The notes: a model not told the origin generated them from the sequence alone. A stretch of DNA of 51,338 bases from Saccharothrix sp. NRRL B-16348 (GCF_001280085.1 NZ_LGED01000268.1:1-51338); one strand, 5' to 3'; shown: positions 25,929 through 36,087, numbered from the stretch's first letter. Numbers and translations: made by a program.

Positions 25929-26663
25929 CTACGGTCGCGGCAGCCCGTCCAGCAGTGACCTGTCACCCGATGTGATGGCGCCGCTGGGCCGGCCCCACGC
26001 CGCCCGGTACAGCGCGTCGGCGGTGCCCGCCACGGTGGCGTCCTCGTCGGTCGCCGAATCGGTGATCGGACCCGCCTCCGGCGGTCGGCCGGGCGTGAGC
26101 CGGACCTCCCAGGCGCGGCCCGCGTCGGCGGCGTGGAACAGCACCCGGCCCGACCGCTCGACCGGCTTGCGCTGGGCGGCCCGCACCACCATCCGCGTCA
26201 GGAACTCGTCCACCCCGTCGGCCGCGAACTCGACGTCGAACAGCAGCGTCGGCACGTCCGCGCCGTGCCGCGCGTGCTCGGCGTCCAGCCGGTGGATCGC
26301 GGTCTCGTGCGCCTGTCGGCGTGACCAGAAACCGAAGGTCTTCGGCCCGATGAACGTCCACGCGGGCGTGTCAGGCGTGGCGCCGGCCAGGGTGTCGGCC
26401 AGCTCGGCGACCTTCTTGTCCCACCAGTCGAGCAGCTCGTCCCAGTCGGCGGGGCGTTCGTCGGCCCGCGGCCTCTCACCGTCCGCCGGCGTGTGCAGGG
26501 CACGCAACGCCCAGGAGTGGACGCTCCCCACGTGGTCGATCAGGTCCCGCACCGTCCATCCCGCGCAGGTGGGCACCGGCGCGTCCGGCCCGGCGGCCAC
26601 CGCCGCGTCACGCACGGCGGCGTACTGGGTCCTCAGGTGCTGCACGAAGTCGGCGTGGTCCAC
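25929..26663 (-). CDS. Mycothiol-dependent maleylpyruvate isomerase family protein
   Basis: This 244-aa protein has the MDMPI/DinB-like N-terminal metal-binding helical bundle (CAGWTVRDLIDHVGSVHSWA with its His, then RRQAHETAIHRLDAE with two His) and a C-terminal MDMPI_C-like domain. Family members use mycothiol as cofactor or substrate. That fits the presence of mshA in the same window. The exact reaction is unknown. The start is GTG 26663. Its predicted -10, TAGGCT, contains the stop codon of the upstream methyltransferase. Confidence 0.87.
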   Translation of the reverse strand: MDHADFVQHLRTQYAAVRDAAVAAGPDAPVPTCAGWTVRDLIDHVGSVHSWALRALHTPADGERPRADERPADWDELLDWWDKKVAELADTLAGATPDTPAWTFIGPKTFGFWSRRQAHETAIHRLDAEHARHGADVPTLLFDVEFAADGVDEFLTRMVVRAAQRKPVERSGRVLFHAADAGRAWEVRLTPGRPPEAGPITDSATDEDATVAGTADALYRAAWGRPSGAITSGDRSLLDGLPRP

Positions 26664-26672
26664 GCCACAAGC

Positions 26673-27476
26673 CTAGGGACTCACCACGTCCCAGGGCAGG
26701 GTGACCTCGCCCAGCCGCCACCGCTTCCGGTCGTCCAGCACGGGCCAGCCGCGTTCGGCCAGCAGCCGCACGGACTCCACCCAGCGCGCACGCGGGCCGT
26801 AAGGCGCGAACGGCGCGCACGTCGCCCAGCACGCGTCCAGCTCGGACAGCAGGGCGTGCACCTTCTCACCGGGCACGTTGTGGTGGATCAACGCCTTCGG
26901 CAGCCGTTCGGCCAGGTCGCCCGGGGTCTCCAGGTCGGCGGGCAGGCACGAGAGCGTGAACGTCCGCGGCCCGTCGGAGGTCAACGCCACCCAGCAGCAA
27001 CGGCGGCCGATCTCGTCGCACGTGCCCTCGACCAGCACGCCGCCGGGCGCGAGCCGGCCGACCATGGTGTCCCACGCCTCGGCCGCCTGCTCCTCGGTGT
27101 ACTGGCGCAGCACGTTGAACGCGCGCAGCAGCACGGGCCGGGCGCCGGCCAACTCGAACCCGCCGCGGCGGAAGTCGAGCCGCGGCGGGTCGGCGACCTC
27201 CTTGCCCGCGGCGACCCGTTCGGCGTCGAGTTCGAGGCCCAGCACGCGGACGTCCGGGTTGACCGCGCGCAGCCGTGCCGCCAGCTCGACGGTGGTGATC
27301 GGCGAGGAGCCGTAGCCGAGGTCGACCACCAGCGGCTCGGGTGTGGAGAGCAGGTCGCGGTACGCGTGCGCGACCCACCGGTCGACCCGGCGCAGGCGGT
27401 TCGGGTTGGTGGTGCCCCTCGTCGGCAGGCCGAGCGCACGGGCCCGGCCCGCGGCTAGGCGCGGCGTGCGAGCCAT
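26673..27476 (-). CDS. Class I SAM-dependent methyltransferase
   Basis: This is a 267-aa protein. The SAM-binding motif is VVDLGYGSSPITTVELAARL, followed by a VRVLGLELDAERV acidic loop and an ARPVLLRAFNVLRQYTEE motif. No closer family is recognised, and the substrate is unknown. It starts at ATG 27476 inside the end of the DUF2505 gene (22-bp overlap), so the two are probably co-transcribed and coupled. It ends at 26673, 10 nt before the start of the MDMPI gene. Confidence 0.82.
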   Translation of the reverse strand: MARTPRLAAGRARALGLPTRGTTNPNRLRRVDRWVAHAYRDLLSTPEPLVVDLGYGSSPITTVELAARLRAVNPDVRVLGLELDAERVAAGKEVADPPRLDFRRGGFELAGARPVLLRAFNVLRQYTEEQAAEAWDTMVGRLAPGGVLVEGTCDEIGRRCCWVALTSDGPRTFTLSCLPADLETPGDLAERLPKALIHHNVPGEKVHALLSELDACWATCAPFAPYGPRARWVESVRLLAERGWPVLDDRKRWRLGEVTLPWDVVSP

Positions 27477-27949
27477 TCGGCGGTGAACTCGGATTCCTTG
27501 TCGAGCAGCAGCGACACCTGTTCGGCGATCATCGCCTCCAGCTTGCCGCCCATGATCGGGATGCCCACCTTGACCTGACCCGTGAGGGTGAGTTCGCTCC
27601 CAGTCGCGGTGTCGGCGAGCGTGATCGTGCCGTCCAGCCGGCCCGGGACGCCGTTCAGCGTCACCTCGACCGTGCCCGCGTAACCGGCCTCGGTCCACGA
27701 CTCGGCGCGGTCGATGACGAGGTCGCCGCCGAGCAGGCCGCGGGCCACCGACGGCAGCTTGTCCGCGGGCACACCCTGCTTGAGCTGGTAGGACGTGCTC
27801 TGGCCCGTGGCGGTGAAGGCGACCAGCTCCGGGTTCGTGCCGCCCAGCTCGGCGAGCCGGTCGCGCAGGTACGACTGGTCCACCAGCGCTGCGTACACGT
27901 CCCGCGCCGGCCAGCGGGACGTGGTTCGGTGCTCGATGCGGCGTGCCAT
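27455..27949 (-). CDS. DUF2505 protein (START/SRPBCC-like)
   Basis: This 164-aa protein begins MARRIEHRTTSRWPARDVYA and has the alternating strands of a SRPBCC lipid-binding fold, including the final helix KLEAMIAEQVSLLLDKESEF. It matches the DUF2505 family next to murB in mycobacteria (Rv0481c by memory). TAGCCT is 7 nt before the ATG, suggesting leaderless mRNA. The -10 overlaps the divergent murB -10. Function unknown; a small-molecule or lipid binder is likely. Confidence 0.87.
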   Translation of the reverse strand: MARRIEHRTTSRWPARDVYAALVDQSYLRDRLAELGGTNPELVAFTATGQSTSYQLKQGVPADKLPSVARGLLGGDLVIDRAESWTEAGYAGTVEVTLNGVPGRLDGTITLADTATGSELTLTGQVKVGIPIMGGKLEAMIAEQVSLLLDKESEFTAEWLARRA

Positions 27950-27956
27950 GTCGCGG

Positions 27957-27966
27957 AGGCTACCGT
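27957..27966. promoter_or_regulatory. Overlapping divergent -10 elements (murB/DUF2505)
   Basis: AGGCTACCGT carries TAGCCT for the minus strand (27957-27962) and TACCGT for the plus strand (27961-27966), sharing the TA at 27961-27962. They lie 7 nt and 8 nt from the two start codons, so the divergent promoters probably exclude each other. Confidence 0.55.
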
Positions 27967-27974
27967 TCTCGGTC

Positions 27975-29038
<1,064 letters not shown>

Positions 29039-29057
<19 letters not shown>

Positions 29058-29127
29058 TGTCGCCGGTCGGGTGCGAGTTCGGGTGATGTCGCTGGTGGCC
29101 TGCGGGCTCCGGTGATGTCCGCTGGTT
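29039..29127 (+). repeat. Imperfect ~30-bp tandem repeat across murB stop
   Basis: Three copies of a roughly 30-bp unit, each with a CGGGTGATGTCGC-like core (third copy CCGGTGATGTCCGC), start around 29039, 29069 and 29098. The first copy includes the murB TGA. Confidence 0.6.
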
Positions 29128-29228
29128 GGGATCACCTCCCACCGCTGAACGGCCGAACGGGTGACTCCGTGTGACGAATCCTCACTCCACGCGTTTCATG
29201 GAGGTAGAGGCACCCGTTGGAGGTCGTC

Positions 29229-30191
29229 ATGGCCTACCCCGACGACGATCGCGCGGCCGTCAGGCCGATCAAGAAGCTGGTCGAGGACGATTTCCTGAGC
29301 CGGCCCGGCGTGGTGGGGGTCGACCTCGGCGAGAAGACCGTCGGCGGCCGGCCGACCGGTGAGCTGGCCATCGTCGTGTTCGTCCGCCGCAAGGGTCGCG
29401 CCGCCCAGTTCGCCATCCCGCCGGACGTGCTCGGCGTGCCGACCGACGTGGTCGAGGACACGTTCTGGCTGCACCACACCATCGCGTCGCCCGAGGGCGT
29501 GAGCGGGGCGGAGCGGCACGAGTCGTTGGCCGGCGGCATCGGGATCGGGCCGAGCCGGGCGATCCGGTTCGTGCCGCCGGACGTGCCGGAGGTGGACGAC
29601 TACGTGGTGGCCGGGACGCTGGGCGCGCTGGTCACGCCGCGCCGCAGGCACACCGTGATGGCGTTGACGTCGTTCCACGTGGCCTGCGTCGACGACGCCT
29701 GGGCGGTCGGCGACGCGATGGTGCACCCGTCCCGCGTCGACGGCGGGCACCCGGTGCACGACCGGATCGGCGTGCTGGCGCGGGCGGCGCTGTCGGCACG
29801 GGTGGACGCGGCCGCGATCATGCTGACCACGCCGCGCGTGCGGCCCGAGGTGGTGGGGTTGGGCGCGGTGACGGGTCGGGCGTCGGCGCGGGTCGGTGAT
29901 CGGGTGCGCAAGCGCGGGCGGACGACGGCGGTCACCGAGGGCGTGGTGGCGTCGACGGACGCGGCGATCACGCTGGACTTCGGGGTGGGGTTGGGCGTGC
30001 GGACGCTGCACGACCAGATCCGGATCGAGACGCCCCGGTTCGCCGACCACGGTGATTCGGGCGCGGTGCTGCTGGACGACGCGAACCGCGTGGTCGGCTT
30101 GTACTGCGGCGGGAGCCCGGACCGGGGATTCGCGAACCCCATCGGTCCGGTGCTCGACCAGTTGGACGTGGAGTTGCTCACGTCCGGGTGA
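29229..30191 (+). CDS. Trypsin-like serine protease (Nal1-like fold)
   Basis: This 320-aa protein has no signal peptide and so is likely cytoplasmic. A chymotrypsin-fold triad is visible: His in MALTSFHVAC, Asp in ARVDAAAIML and Ser in HGDSGAVLLD. The first 110 residues contain a KLVEDDFLSRPGVVGVDLGE segment that resembles the N-terminal part of bacterial Nal1-type or trypsin-like peptidases. ATG 29229 follows GGAGG at 5 nt. It is convergent with the SDR gene, with directly adjacent stops (TGATCA at 30189-30194). Confidence 0.78.
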   Translation: MAYPDDDRAAVRPIKKLVEDDFLSRPGVVGVDLGEKTVGGRPTGELAIVVFVRRKGRAAQFAIPPDVLGVPTDVVEDTFWLHHTIASPEGVSGAERHESLAGGIGIGPSRAIRFVPPDVPEVDDYVVAGTLGALVTPRRRHTVMALTSFHVACVDDAWAVGDAMVHPSRVDGGHPVHDRIGVLARAALSARVDAAAIMLTTPRVRPEVVGLGAVTGRASARVGDRVRKRGRTTAVTEGVVASTDAAITLDFGVGLGVRTLHDQIRIETPRFADHGDSGAVLLDDANRVVGLYCGGSPDRGFANPIGPVLDQLDVELLTSG

Positions 30192-30923
30192 TCACGCCCG
30201 GTGCACCCTGGACGCGGAGGCTTGGGCGCGGGGCTTGAGGACGATCTGGTCCAGGTTGACGTGCGACGGCCTGGTCACCGCGAACGCGATCACGTCCGCG
30301 ACGTCGTCCGCGGTCAGCGGGGTGACGCCCTGGTAGACGGCCGCGGCGCGGTCGGCGTCGCCGTCGAACCGGTTGACGGAGAAGTCGGTCTCGACCATGC
30401 CGGGCAGGATCTCGGTCACGCGGACGGGCTGGCCGAGCAGTTCGCCGCGGAGGGTGCGGTGCAGCGCGGACTGGGCGTGCTTGGCCGAGGTGTAGCCGGA
30501 GCCGTTGTCGTAGGCCTCGTAGGCGGCGACCGAGGTGACGGTGACGACGTGCCCGTCACCGGAGGCGATCAGCTTCGGCAGCAGGCCCTTGGTGACGCGC
30601 AACGTGCCCAGCACGTTCGTCTCCCACATCCACCGCCAGTGCTCCTCGTCCGCCTCCGCGACGGTGGTCAGGCCGCGTGCGCCGCCGGCGTTGTTGACCA
30701 GCACGTTCGCCGCCGGGACGGCGTCGAGGAAGGACTCGACCGACGGAGCTGAGGTGACGTCCAACTCGACCGCGGTGCCCTCGATCTCATCCGCGATAGC
30801 CTTGAGGCGGTCGACCCGCCGGGCGCCGAGCACCACGTGGAAGCCCTCGGCGGCGAGCCTGCGGGCGGTGGCCTCACCGATGCCCGCACTGGCTCCGGTC
30901 ACGACTGCGATAGGACGGTTCAC
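30192..30923 (-). CDS. SDR family NAD(P)-dependent oxidoreductase
   Basis: This 243-aa classical short-chain dehydrogenase has the cofactor motif VTGASAGIGEATARRL, NNAG at LVNNAGGARG, catalytic Ser in TVTSVAAYEAY and the YTSAK Tyr-Lys pair. It is close to serine/3-hydroxy acid dehydrogenases (YdfG type). The synteny matches Rv0484c near murB and mshA. The start is GTG 30923, with TAGGAT 7 nt upstream (30931-30936, minus). Confidence 0.92.
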   Translation of the reverse strand: MNRPIAVVTGASAGIGEATARRLAAEGFHVVLGARRVDRLKAIADEIEGTAVELDVTSAPSVESFLDAVPAANVLVNNAGGARGLTTVAEADEEHWRWMWETNVLGTLRVTKGLLPKLIASGDGHVVTVTSVAAYEAYDNGSGYTSAKHAQSALHRTLRGELLGQPVRVTEILPGMVETDFSVNRFDGDADRAAAVYQGVTPLTADDVADVIAFAVTRPSHVNLDQIVLKPRAQASASRVHRA

Positions 30924-31013
30924 ACCGGAGATCCTATGTGCGAGACGTAGCTGTGATGCGAATCACTCGCACCAGGAGTCGGGTGGGACGTCCTTCGATC
31001 AGGAGGTCGTAAC

Positions 31014-32159
31014 GTGCACAGGACAGTGGCGGCTCTGCTGCTCGGCTTGGCCCTGGTGGCCGGCTGCTCGGCGAAGGTGGAGACGGGCACGGCCAAGCCG
31101 GTCGGCGGCGACAACCCGCCGGTGGCCAAGTTCACCACCGCGCCCGCGGACGGCGCGACCGATGCCCCGGTGAACGTGCCGGTGCAGGTCGCCGTGGCCG
31201 AGGGCACGATCGACCAGGTCGCGGTCACCAACCCCGAGGGCAAGGCGATCGAGGGCAAGCTCGCCGACGACAAGAAGTCGTGGGCCAGCACGGAGCCGCT
31301 CGGGTACGGCAAGACGTACGCGTACGCGGGTCGGGCGACCGGGACGGACGGCCGGCCGGTCGACCTGAAGGGCGGGTTCACGACGTTGAACCCCGCTGCC
31401 CAGGTGCGCGCGACGCTGTTCCCCGGCGACAACCAGACCATGGGCGTGGCCGTGCCGATCAAGGTCGAGTTCGACGCCGACGTCGCGGACCGGGCGACGG
31501 TGGAGAAGGCGTTGACGGTCACCAACTCGGCCGGCATCAAGGGCAGTTGGGCGTGGCTGGGCGCGCGCGAGGTCCACTACCGGCCGGAGAAGTACTGGCC
31601 CGCGAACACGCAGATCCACGTCGAGGCGAAGCTGTACGGGGTGCCCTACGGCGGCGGCGCGTACGGCCGCGCGGACGTGACCAGTGACTTCACCATCGGC
31701 CGCAACCAGGTCGTGAAGATCGACACGCCGTCGCACCAGCTGGTCGTGCAGCGTGACGGGCAGACGGTGGCGACCTACCCGGCGTCGTTCGGCAAGGACG
31801 AGGACCCGGCCCTGGCCACGCCGAACGGCACGTTCGTCGTGATGCAGAAGTTCGACACGTGGAGCTTCGACAACCCCCAGTACGGCTACACCAACGTGGT
31901 GAAGAAGTGGTCGGTGCGGTTCTCCAACCACGGTGAGTTCATCCACGAGAACAACGACAACGCGGGCAACATCGGCAAGGTCAACTCGTCGCACGGGTGC
32001 GCGAACCTGTTGGAGGCCGATGCCAAGGCGTACTACGACAGCGCGTTGGTGGGTGATCCGGTGGAGGTGACCGGGTCGATCACGACGTTGCCGGCGCAGT
32101 TCGACTGGTACGACTGGCAGATCCCTTGGGCGCAGTGGCAGACGATGTCGGCGCTGTGA
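31014..32159 (+). CDS. L,D-transpeptidase lipoprotein with Ig-like domains
   Basis: This 381-aa protein makes 3-3 cross-links in peptidoglycan outside the membrane. It has a lipoprotein signal (LALVAGC, lipid Cys near residue 18), two bacterial Ig-like domains (about 45-120 and 125-225) and a YkuD catalytic domain from about 235 with SHGCANL (Cys329) and an upstream His in GEFIHEN. This is the layout of mycobacterial LdtMt enzymes; the corresponding gene near mshA in M. tuberculosis is lprQ (Rv0483). A C-terminal Trp-rich extension (FDWYDWQIPWAQWQ) follows the domain. GTG 31014 is preceded by AGGAGG at 7 nt. Confidence 0.93.
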   Translation: MHRTVAALLLGLALVAGCSAKVETGTAKPVGGDNPPVAKFTTAPADGATDAPVNVPVQVAVAEGTIDQVAVTNPEGKAIEGKLADDKKSWASTEPLGYGKTYAYAGRATGTDGRPVDLKGGFTTLNPAAQVRATLFPGDNQTMGVAVPIKVEFDADVADRATVEKALTVTNSAGIKGSWAWLGAREVHYRPEKYWPANTQIHVEAKLYGVPYGGGAYGRADVTSDFTIGRNQVVKIDTPSHQLVVQRDGQTVATYPASFGKDEDPALATPNGTFVVMQKFDTWSFDNPQYGYTNVVKKWSVRFSNHGEFIHENNDNAGNIGKVNSSHGCANLLEADAKAYYDSALVGDPVEVTGSITTLPAQFDWYDWQIPWAQWQTMSAL

Positions 32160-32233
32160 GTTGAGTTCGGCGCGGTGGTTGGGTCCGGTGCGGTGGTTCG
32201 GGTTCCGTCCGATGGTCTCGCTCAAGTCCGGCT

Positions 32234-32359
32234 CGATTTGACATGGGGCCCTTACGGGCACTCCAGGCAGGCCAAAGCCGGGCAGGCCTGGCGGGAAGAG
32301 CGTCCGCCAAGCCTGCCCGGCTTCGACCAGCCTAAAGCACCCGAACCCATGTCAAATCG
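32234..32359. repeat. Nested inverted-repeat element (MITE- or RNA-like)
   Basis: The outer arms CGATTTGACATGGG (32234-32247) and its complement (32346-32359) match at 14/14. The inner arms 32275-32294 and 32304-32323 match at 19/20 around a 9-nt loop. The single mismatch becomes a G-U pair on the minus strand. No gene is inside. Confidence 0.75.
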
Positions 32360-32485
32360 GGCCTCTGCGGGGGTGCGCCGGGTCCGTTGTGCGGCTGTTG
32401 GGGCGGTGATGTCGGTGGGCGGTTGTGAGGTCGTTGAGCTGGGTGTCTGGTGATCAAGTGGTGGTCGTTGCGTGTGTGGTTGATG

Positions 32486-32527
32486 GCGCAAAATCACTTG
32501 TGCGGGAAGTGATGGGATGATTTGCGC
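32486..32527. promoter_or_regulatory. Compound dyad upstream of alpha/beta hydrolase
   Basis: GCGCAAAATCA (32486-32496) pairs with TGATTTGCGC (32518-32527) with one bulge. An inner TCACTT/AAGTGA forms a second stem. The AT-rich content is unusual for the window. It ends 13 nt before the GTG start, so it could be an operator or an mRNA structure. Confidence 0.4.
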
Positions 32528-32540
32528 GTTGTCGTAGGTC

Positions 32541-33338
32541 GTGCGGAACACTCTCCTCGACGCCGGGGGCGTCCGGTTGTCGGTTCGCGAGTCCGGACCC
32601 GCCGACGCCCCTGCGGTCGTGCTGGTGCACGGATGGGCTCAGTCCGGGGAGGTGTGGTCGCCCCCGTCGTCGTTGCGTGGTTACGCGGTGGATCTGCGCG
32701 GTCACGGCGCGTCGGAGGTTGCTGGCGGCGGGTATCGCGAGTCGGCGGTCTGGGCGGCTGATCTGAAGGCCGTCCTCGATCACGTCGGGCGGCCGGCGGT
32801 GGTGGTCGGGTGGTCGTACGGCGGGTTGGTGATTGCCGACTACCTACGTTTTCACGGTACGGCGGGGCTCAGTGGGTTGGTGCTCGTCGGAGCGATCACG
32901 GAGCTGGGGCGCGGTCGGCCGGGTGGGCTCACCGGGCGGCTGGCGGACGCGGTGTTGCCGGAGGCGTACTCGGATGATCCGGCGGTGGCCGTGCCCGCGT
33001 TGACGGGGTTCTGCCGTGACCAGGCGCCGGGGTTGGGCGGTGACGTGGTGCAGCGGATGTTGGGCACGGCGTTGCGGGTGCCGCCGTGGGTCCGTCGGGA
33101 CATGTTCCGGAGGGACGTGGACAGCGCCGGGGTGCTGAAGGCGGTCGACAAGCCGACACTGGTCGTGCACGGCACCGCCGACGAGGTGGTCGACCCGGCC
33201 GCCGGTGAGTACGCGGCGGCCCTGATCCCCGGAGCCGACTTGCGCCGCTACGACGGAATTGGGCACGCGCCGTTCCTGGAACGGCCGGAGTGCTTCGCGG
33301 CCGACCTCGGGCGGTTCGTCGCGGAGGTCTCGCGGTGA
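32541..33338 (+). CDS. Alpha/beta hydrolase in mshA operon
   Basis: This 265-aa alpha/beta hydrolase has HG at [11 protein letters not shown], nucleophile elbow GWSYGG, acid region [14 protein letters not shown] and a catalytic His in [11 protein letters not shown]. It resembles haloperoxidase-like or esterase-type hydrolases with a cap of about 80 residues. Its stop overlaps the mshA start (GTGA), so it is coupled to mycothiol synthesis genes. Whether it acts in that pathway is unknown. Confidence 0.88.
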   Translation: MRNTLLDAGGVRLSVRESGPADAPAVVLVHGWAQSGEVWSPPSSLRGYAVDLRGHGASEVAGGGYRESAVWAADLKAVLDHVGRPAVVVGWSYGGLVIADYLRFHGTAGLSGLVLVGAITELGRGRPGGLTGRLADAVLPEAYSDDPAVAVPALTGFCRDQAPGLGGDVVQRMLGTALRVPPWVRRDMFRRDVDSAGVLKAVDKPTLVVHGTADEVVDPAAGEYAAALIPGADLRRYDGIGHAPFLERPECFAADLGRFVAEVSR

Positions 33339-34588
33339 AGCGGGTCGCGGTGTTGTCGGTGCACACGTCGCCGCTGGAGCAGCCCGGCACGGGCGACGCG
33401 GGTGGGATGAACGTCTACATCGTGCAGACCGCCACGCGGATGGCGCAGCGGGGCATCGCGGTCGAGATCTTCACCCGGGCCACGTCCTCGGAGTTGCCGC
33501 CGGTGGCCGAGCTGGCGCCCGGCGTGAAGGTGCGGCACGTGGTCGCGGGGCCGTTCGAAGGGCTGGGCAAGGAGGAACTGCCCGGTCAGCTGTGCGCCTT
33601 CACTGCGGGTGTGCTGCGGGCCGAGGCGCGGCACGAGCCCGGGCACTACGACGTCGTGCACTCGCACTACTGGTTGTCGGGGCAGGTCGGGTGGTTGGCG
33701 CGGGAGCGGTGGGCGGTGCCGTTGGTGCACACCGCGCACACGTTGGCGAAGGTGAAGAACCTGGCGCTGGCGGCCGACGACATGCCCGAGCCCCGGATGC
33801 GGGTGATCGGCGAGGAGCAGGTGGTCGCCGAGGCGGACCGGTTGGTGGCCAACACCGACGTCGAGGCGGCCGAGCTGGTCAAGCTGTACGACGCGGACCC
33901 GTCGAAGGTGATGGTCGTGCCGCCGGGGGTGGACCTGGAGCGGTTCACGCCCGGTGATCGGGACCGGACCCGGGCGGCTCTGGGGCTGCGGTCGGATGCC
34001 GTCGTGCTGGCTTTCGTGGGTCGCATCCAGCCGTTGAAGGCGCCGGACGTGCTGTTGCGCGCGGCGGCGGAGATGGTGGCGCGCGATCCCGGCTTGCGGT
34101 CGCGGTTGGTCGTGCTCGTGGTCGGCGGGCCCTCGGGGTCGGGGATGAAGACGCCCGACGAGCTGGTGCGGTTGGCGGCCGAGCTGCGGATCTCGGACGT
34201 GGTCCGGTTCATGCCGCCGCAGGGCGGTGAGGCGTTGGCGCGGGTCTACCGCGCGGCCGACGTGGTGGCGGTGCCCAGCTACAACGAGTCGTTCGGGCTG
34301 GTGGCGTTGGAGGCGCAGGCGTGTGGCACGCCGGTGGTCGCGGCGGCGGTCGGCGGGTTGCCGGTGGCGGTGCGCGACGGGGTGTCCGGGGCGTTGGTGG
34401 ACGGGCACGACGCCGGTGCGTGGGCGCGGGTGCTGACGGCCATCGCGCTGAACCCCGCGTACCGGGAGGAACTGGCCAGCAACGCCGTCGGCCACGCCCG
34501 CCGGTTCTCCTGGGACCGCACGACTGATTCACTCCTCGCCGGGTACGCCGAAGCACGGGACGTGTTCCGCGAGGAGGTCATCGCTTGA
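33335..34588 (+). CDS. mshA: D-inositol-3-phosphate glycosyltransferase
   Basis: This 417-aa GT-B (GT4) enzyme transfers GlcNAc from UDP-GlcNAc to 1L-myo-inositol-1-phosphate, the first committed step of mycothiol synthesis. It has the N-terminal nucleotide-sugar/acceptor loop [16 protein letters not shown], acceptor His in HSHYWLSG and [11 protein letters not shown], and the donor E-x7-E in [21 protein letters not shown] 33335 overlaps the previous stop, and the last codons overlap the next start. It is placed as in mycobacteria (mshA, YbjN protein, gpmA). Confidence 0.96.
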   Translation: MKRVAVLSVHTSPLEQPGTGDAGGMNVYIVQTATRMAQRGIAVEIFTRATSSELPPVAELAPGVKVRHVVAGPFEGLGKEELPGQLCAFTAGVLRAEARHEPGHYDVVHSHYWLSGQVGWLARERWAVPLVHTAHTLAKVKNLALAADDMPEPRMRVIGEEQVVAEADRLVANTDVEAAELVKLYDADPSKVMVVPPGVDLERFTPGDRDRTRAALGLRSDAVVLAFVGRIQPLKAPDVLLRAAAEMVARDPGLRSRLVVLVVGGPSGSGMKTPDELVRLAAELRISDVVRFMPPQGGEALARVYRAADVVAVPSYNESFGLVALEAQACGTPVVAAAVGGLPVAVRDGVSGALVDGHDAGAWARVLTAIALNPAYREELASNAVGHARRFSWDRTTDSLLAGYAEARDVFREEVIA

Positions 34589-35067
34589 GCCTGGACGACG
34601 TGATCCGGTCGACCCTGGACGACCGCGAGCTGCGCTACGACAACAAGGAGCCGGGCCGGTTCTTCGTGACCCTGCCGGGCACGAAGAAGCTCCAGACGAA
34701 CTGCTGGCTGGTCGTCGGCAGGCACGCGCTGGTGGTGGAGGCGTTCGTGTGCCGCAAGCCGGACGAGGCGCACGAGGACGTCTACCGGTTCCTGTTGCGG
34801 CGCAACGCCAAGCTGTACGGCGTCCACTACACGATCGACACGACCGGCGACATCTACCTGGTCGGCCGGCTCGCCCCGCACGCGGTGACGCCCGACGAGC
34901 TGGACCGCGTGCTCGGGCAGGTGGTGGAGGCCGCCGACGGCGACTTCAACACGCTGCTGGAGATCGGGTTCGCCGGCGCCATCCAGCGGGAGTGGGACTG
35001 GCGGGTCTCGCGCGGCGAGTCGCTGGCCAACCTCCAGGCGTTCCGGCACCTGGTGTCCGAATCGTGA
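34585..35067 (+). CDS. YbjN domain protein
   Basis: This 160-aa protein has a YbjN/type III secretion chaperone-like alpha-beta fold ([57 protein letters not shown]). It is the counterpart of Rv0487, which follows mshA. The start is TTG 34585, overlapping the mshA stop (TTGA), with GAGGAGG upstream. Its role is unknown; YbjN proteins influence stress responses and motility in enterics. Confidence 0.9.
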   Translation: MSLDDVIRSTLDDRELRYDNKEPGRFFVTLPGTKKLQTNCWLVVGRHALVVEAFVCRKPDEAHEDVYRFLLRRNAKLYGVHYTIDTTGDIYLVGRLAPHAVTPDELDRVLGQVVEAADGDFNTLLEIGFAGAIQREWDWRVSRGESLANLQAFRHLVSES

Positions 35068-35135
35068 TCGTGCACGAGCAACGGGGATGAGCCCGCGCCC
35101 CGTCCCAGCGGTGACCGGAAACCAGGGAGGGTCAC

Positions 35136-36026
35136 ATGGGCAGACGGGTGGGGTTGGTGGTCGCCGCGTTCGCGCTGGCGGCGCTGGCGGGGTGCGCGGC
35201 GGGCTCGTCGGGGTCGGCGGCCGACCACGCGGCGGTGGCGCCCGCGCCGGCGCAGGACAACGCGCAGCCGGGTGGCACGCCGAAGCAGGAGTCGGCCGGC
35301 ACGGGTGAGGCGAAGCAGGCGGGCACGTCGGCGCAGCAGAACCGGCAGCTCGTGCGCACGGCGACGGTCGAACTGCGCGCGTCGGACACCACCGCGGCGT
35401 TGTCCCGGGTCAAGGACCTGGTCATCGCGGAAGGCGGGTACTCGGCGCAGGAGAAGTCGCAGCCCAACCGGGCCTCGGTCACGGTGAAGGTGCCCGGCGA
35501 CCGGCTGGACCCGGTGCTGGAGTCGATCAGCGGGCTGGAGGGCGTCGAGGTCAGCAGGCGGGAACTGCAGACCGAGGACGTGACCGAGCAGCTGGTGGAC
35601 GTCGAGGTCCGGCTCGCCAACCAGCGGGCCAGCGTGGAGCGGGTGCGCGGACTGCTGGACCGGGCCACGACCACGTCCGAGATCACCGACATCGAGGCCG
35701 AGCTGACCAAGCGGCAGTCCGAGCTGGAGTCGCTGCAGCGCCGGCACGAGACGTTGAAGAGCCAGGTCGCCATGTCGACGTTGACCGTCGTCATCTCGGC
35801 GAAGAGCGAGCCGGTGGTGGTCGTGGAGGACGAGAACGACTTCCTGGCGGCGTTCGCCGGTGGCTGGGGAGCGCTGGTGAAGGCGTTCGGCTGGCTGCTG
35901 GTGGTGCTGGGCGGCGTGCTGCCGTTCGCGGTGGTGCTGGGGCTGCCGGCGTTCGGCTACCTGTGGTGGCGGCGACGTCGGAAGGTCGCGCCCGCGGTGC
36001 CCGCCGCGTCGTCGAGCACGCCTTAG
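35136..36026 (+). CDS. DUF4349 lipoprotein with C-terminal TM
   Basis: This 296-aa protein has a lipoprotein signal (LAALAGC near residue 20), a Gly/Ser/Gln-rich linker, and a DUF4349 body with a coiled coil (TEQLVDVEVRLANQRASVER, then ITDIEAELTKRQSELESLQR). A TM segment near 250-280 (AFGWLLVVLGGVLPFAVVLG) is followed by a basic tail (WWRRRRKVAP). The lipid plus a C-terminal TM gives two membrane anchors around a periplasmic-side coiled coil. Function unknown. AGGGAGG precedes the ATG. Confidence 0.87.
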   Translation: MGRRVGLVVAAFALAALAGCAAGSSGSAADHAAVAPAPAQDNAQPGGTPKQESAGTGEAKQAGTSAQQNRQLVRTATVELRASDTTAALSRVKDLVIAEGGYSAQEKSQPNRASVTVKVPGDRLDPVLESISGLEGVEVSRRELQTEDVTEQLVDVEVRLANQRASVERVRGLLDRATTTSEITDIEAELTKRQSELESLQRRHETLKSQVAMSTLTVVISAKSEPVVVVEDENDFLAAFAGGWGALVKAFGWLLVVLGGVLPFAVVLGLPAFGYLWWRRRRKVAPAVPAASSSTP

Positions 36027-36036
36027 GGGGCGGGAG

Positions 36037-36087
36037 CGCGGGGCGGCTTGGGAGAGAGGGGGAGTCGCGAGCTCAAGCCGCCCCGCG
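36037..36087 (+). terminator. Strong terminator after DUF4349 gene
   Basis: Perfect 14-bp arms CGCGGGGCGGCTTG (36037-36050) and CAAGCCGCCCCGCG (36074-36087) enclose a 23-nt loop, starting 10 nt after the stop. Confidence 0.85.

Larger units (their letters stand above)
32160..32540. other. Intergenic region with structured element
   Basis: This 381-bp gap has no convincing gene. It contains the nested inverted-repeat element 32234-32359 and a hairpin-like dyad at 32486-32527 upstream of the alpha/beta hydrolase gene. The remainder is G/T-rich on the plus strand. Confidence 0.6.
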
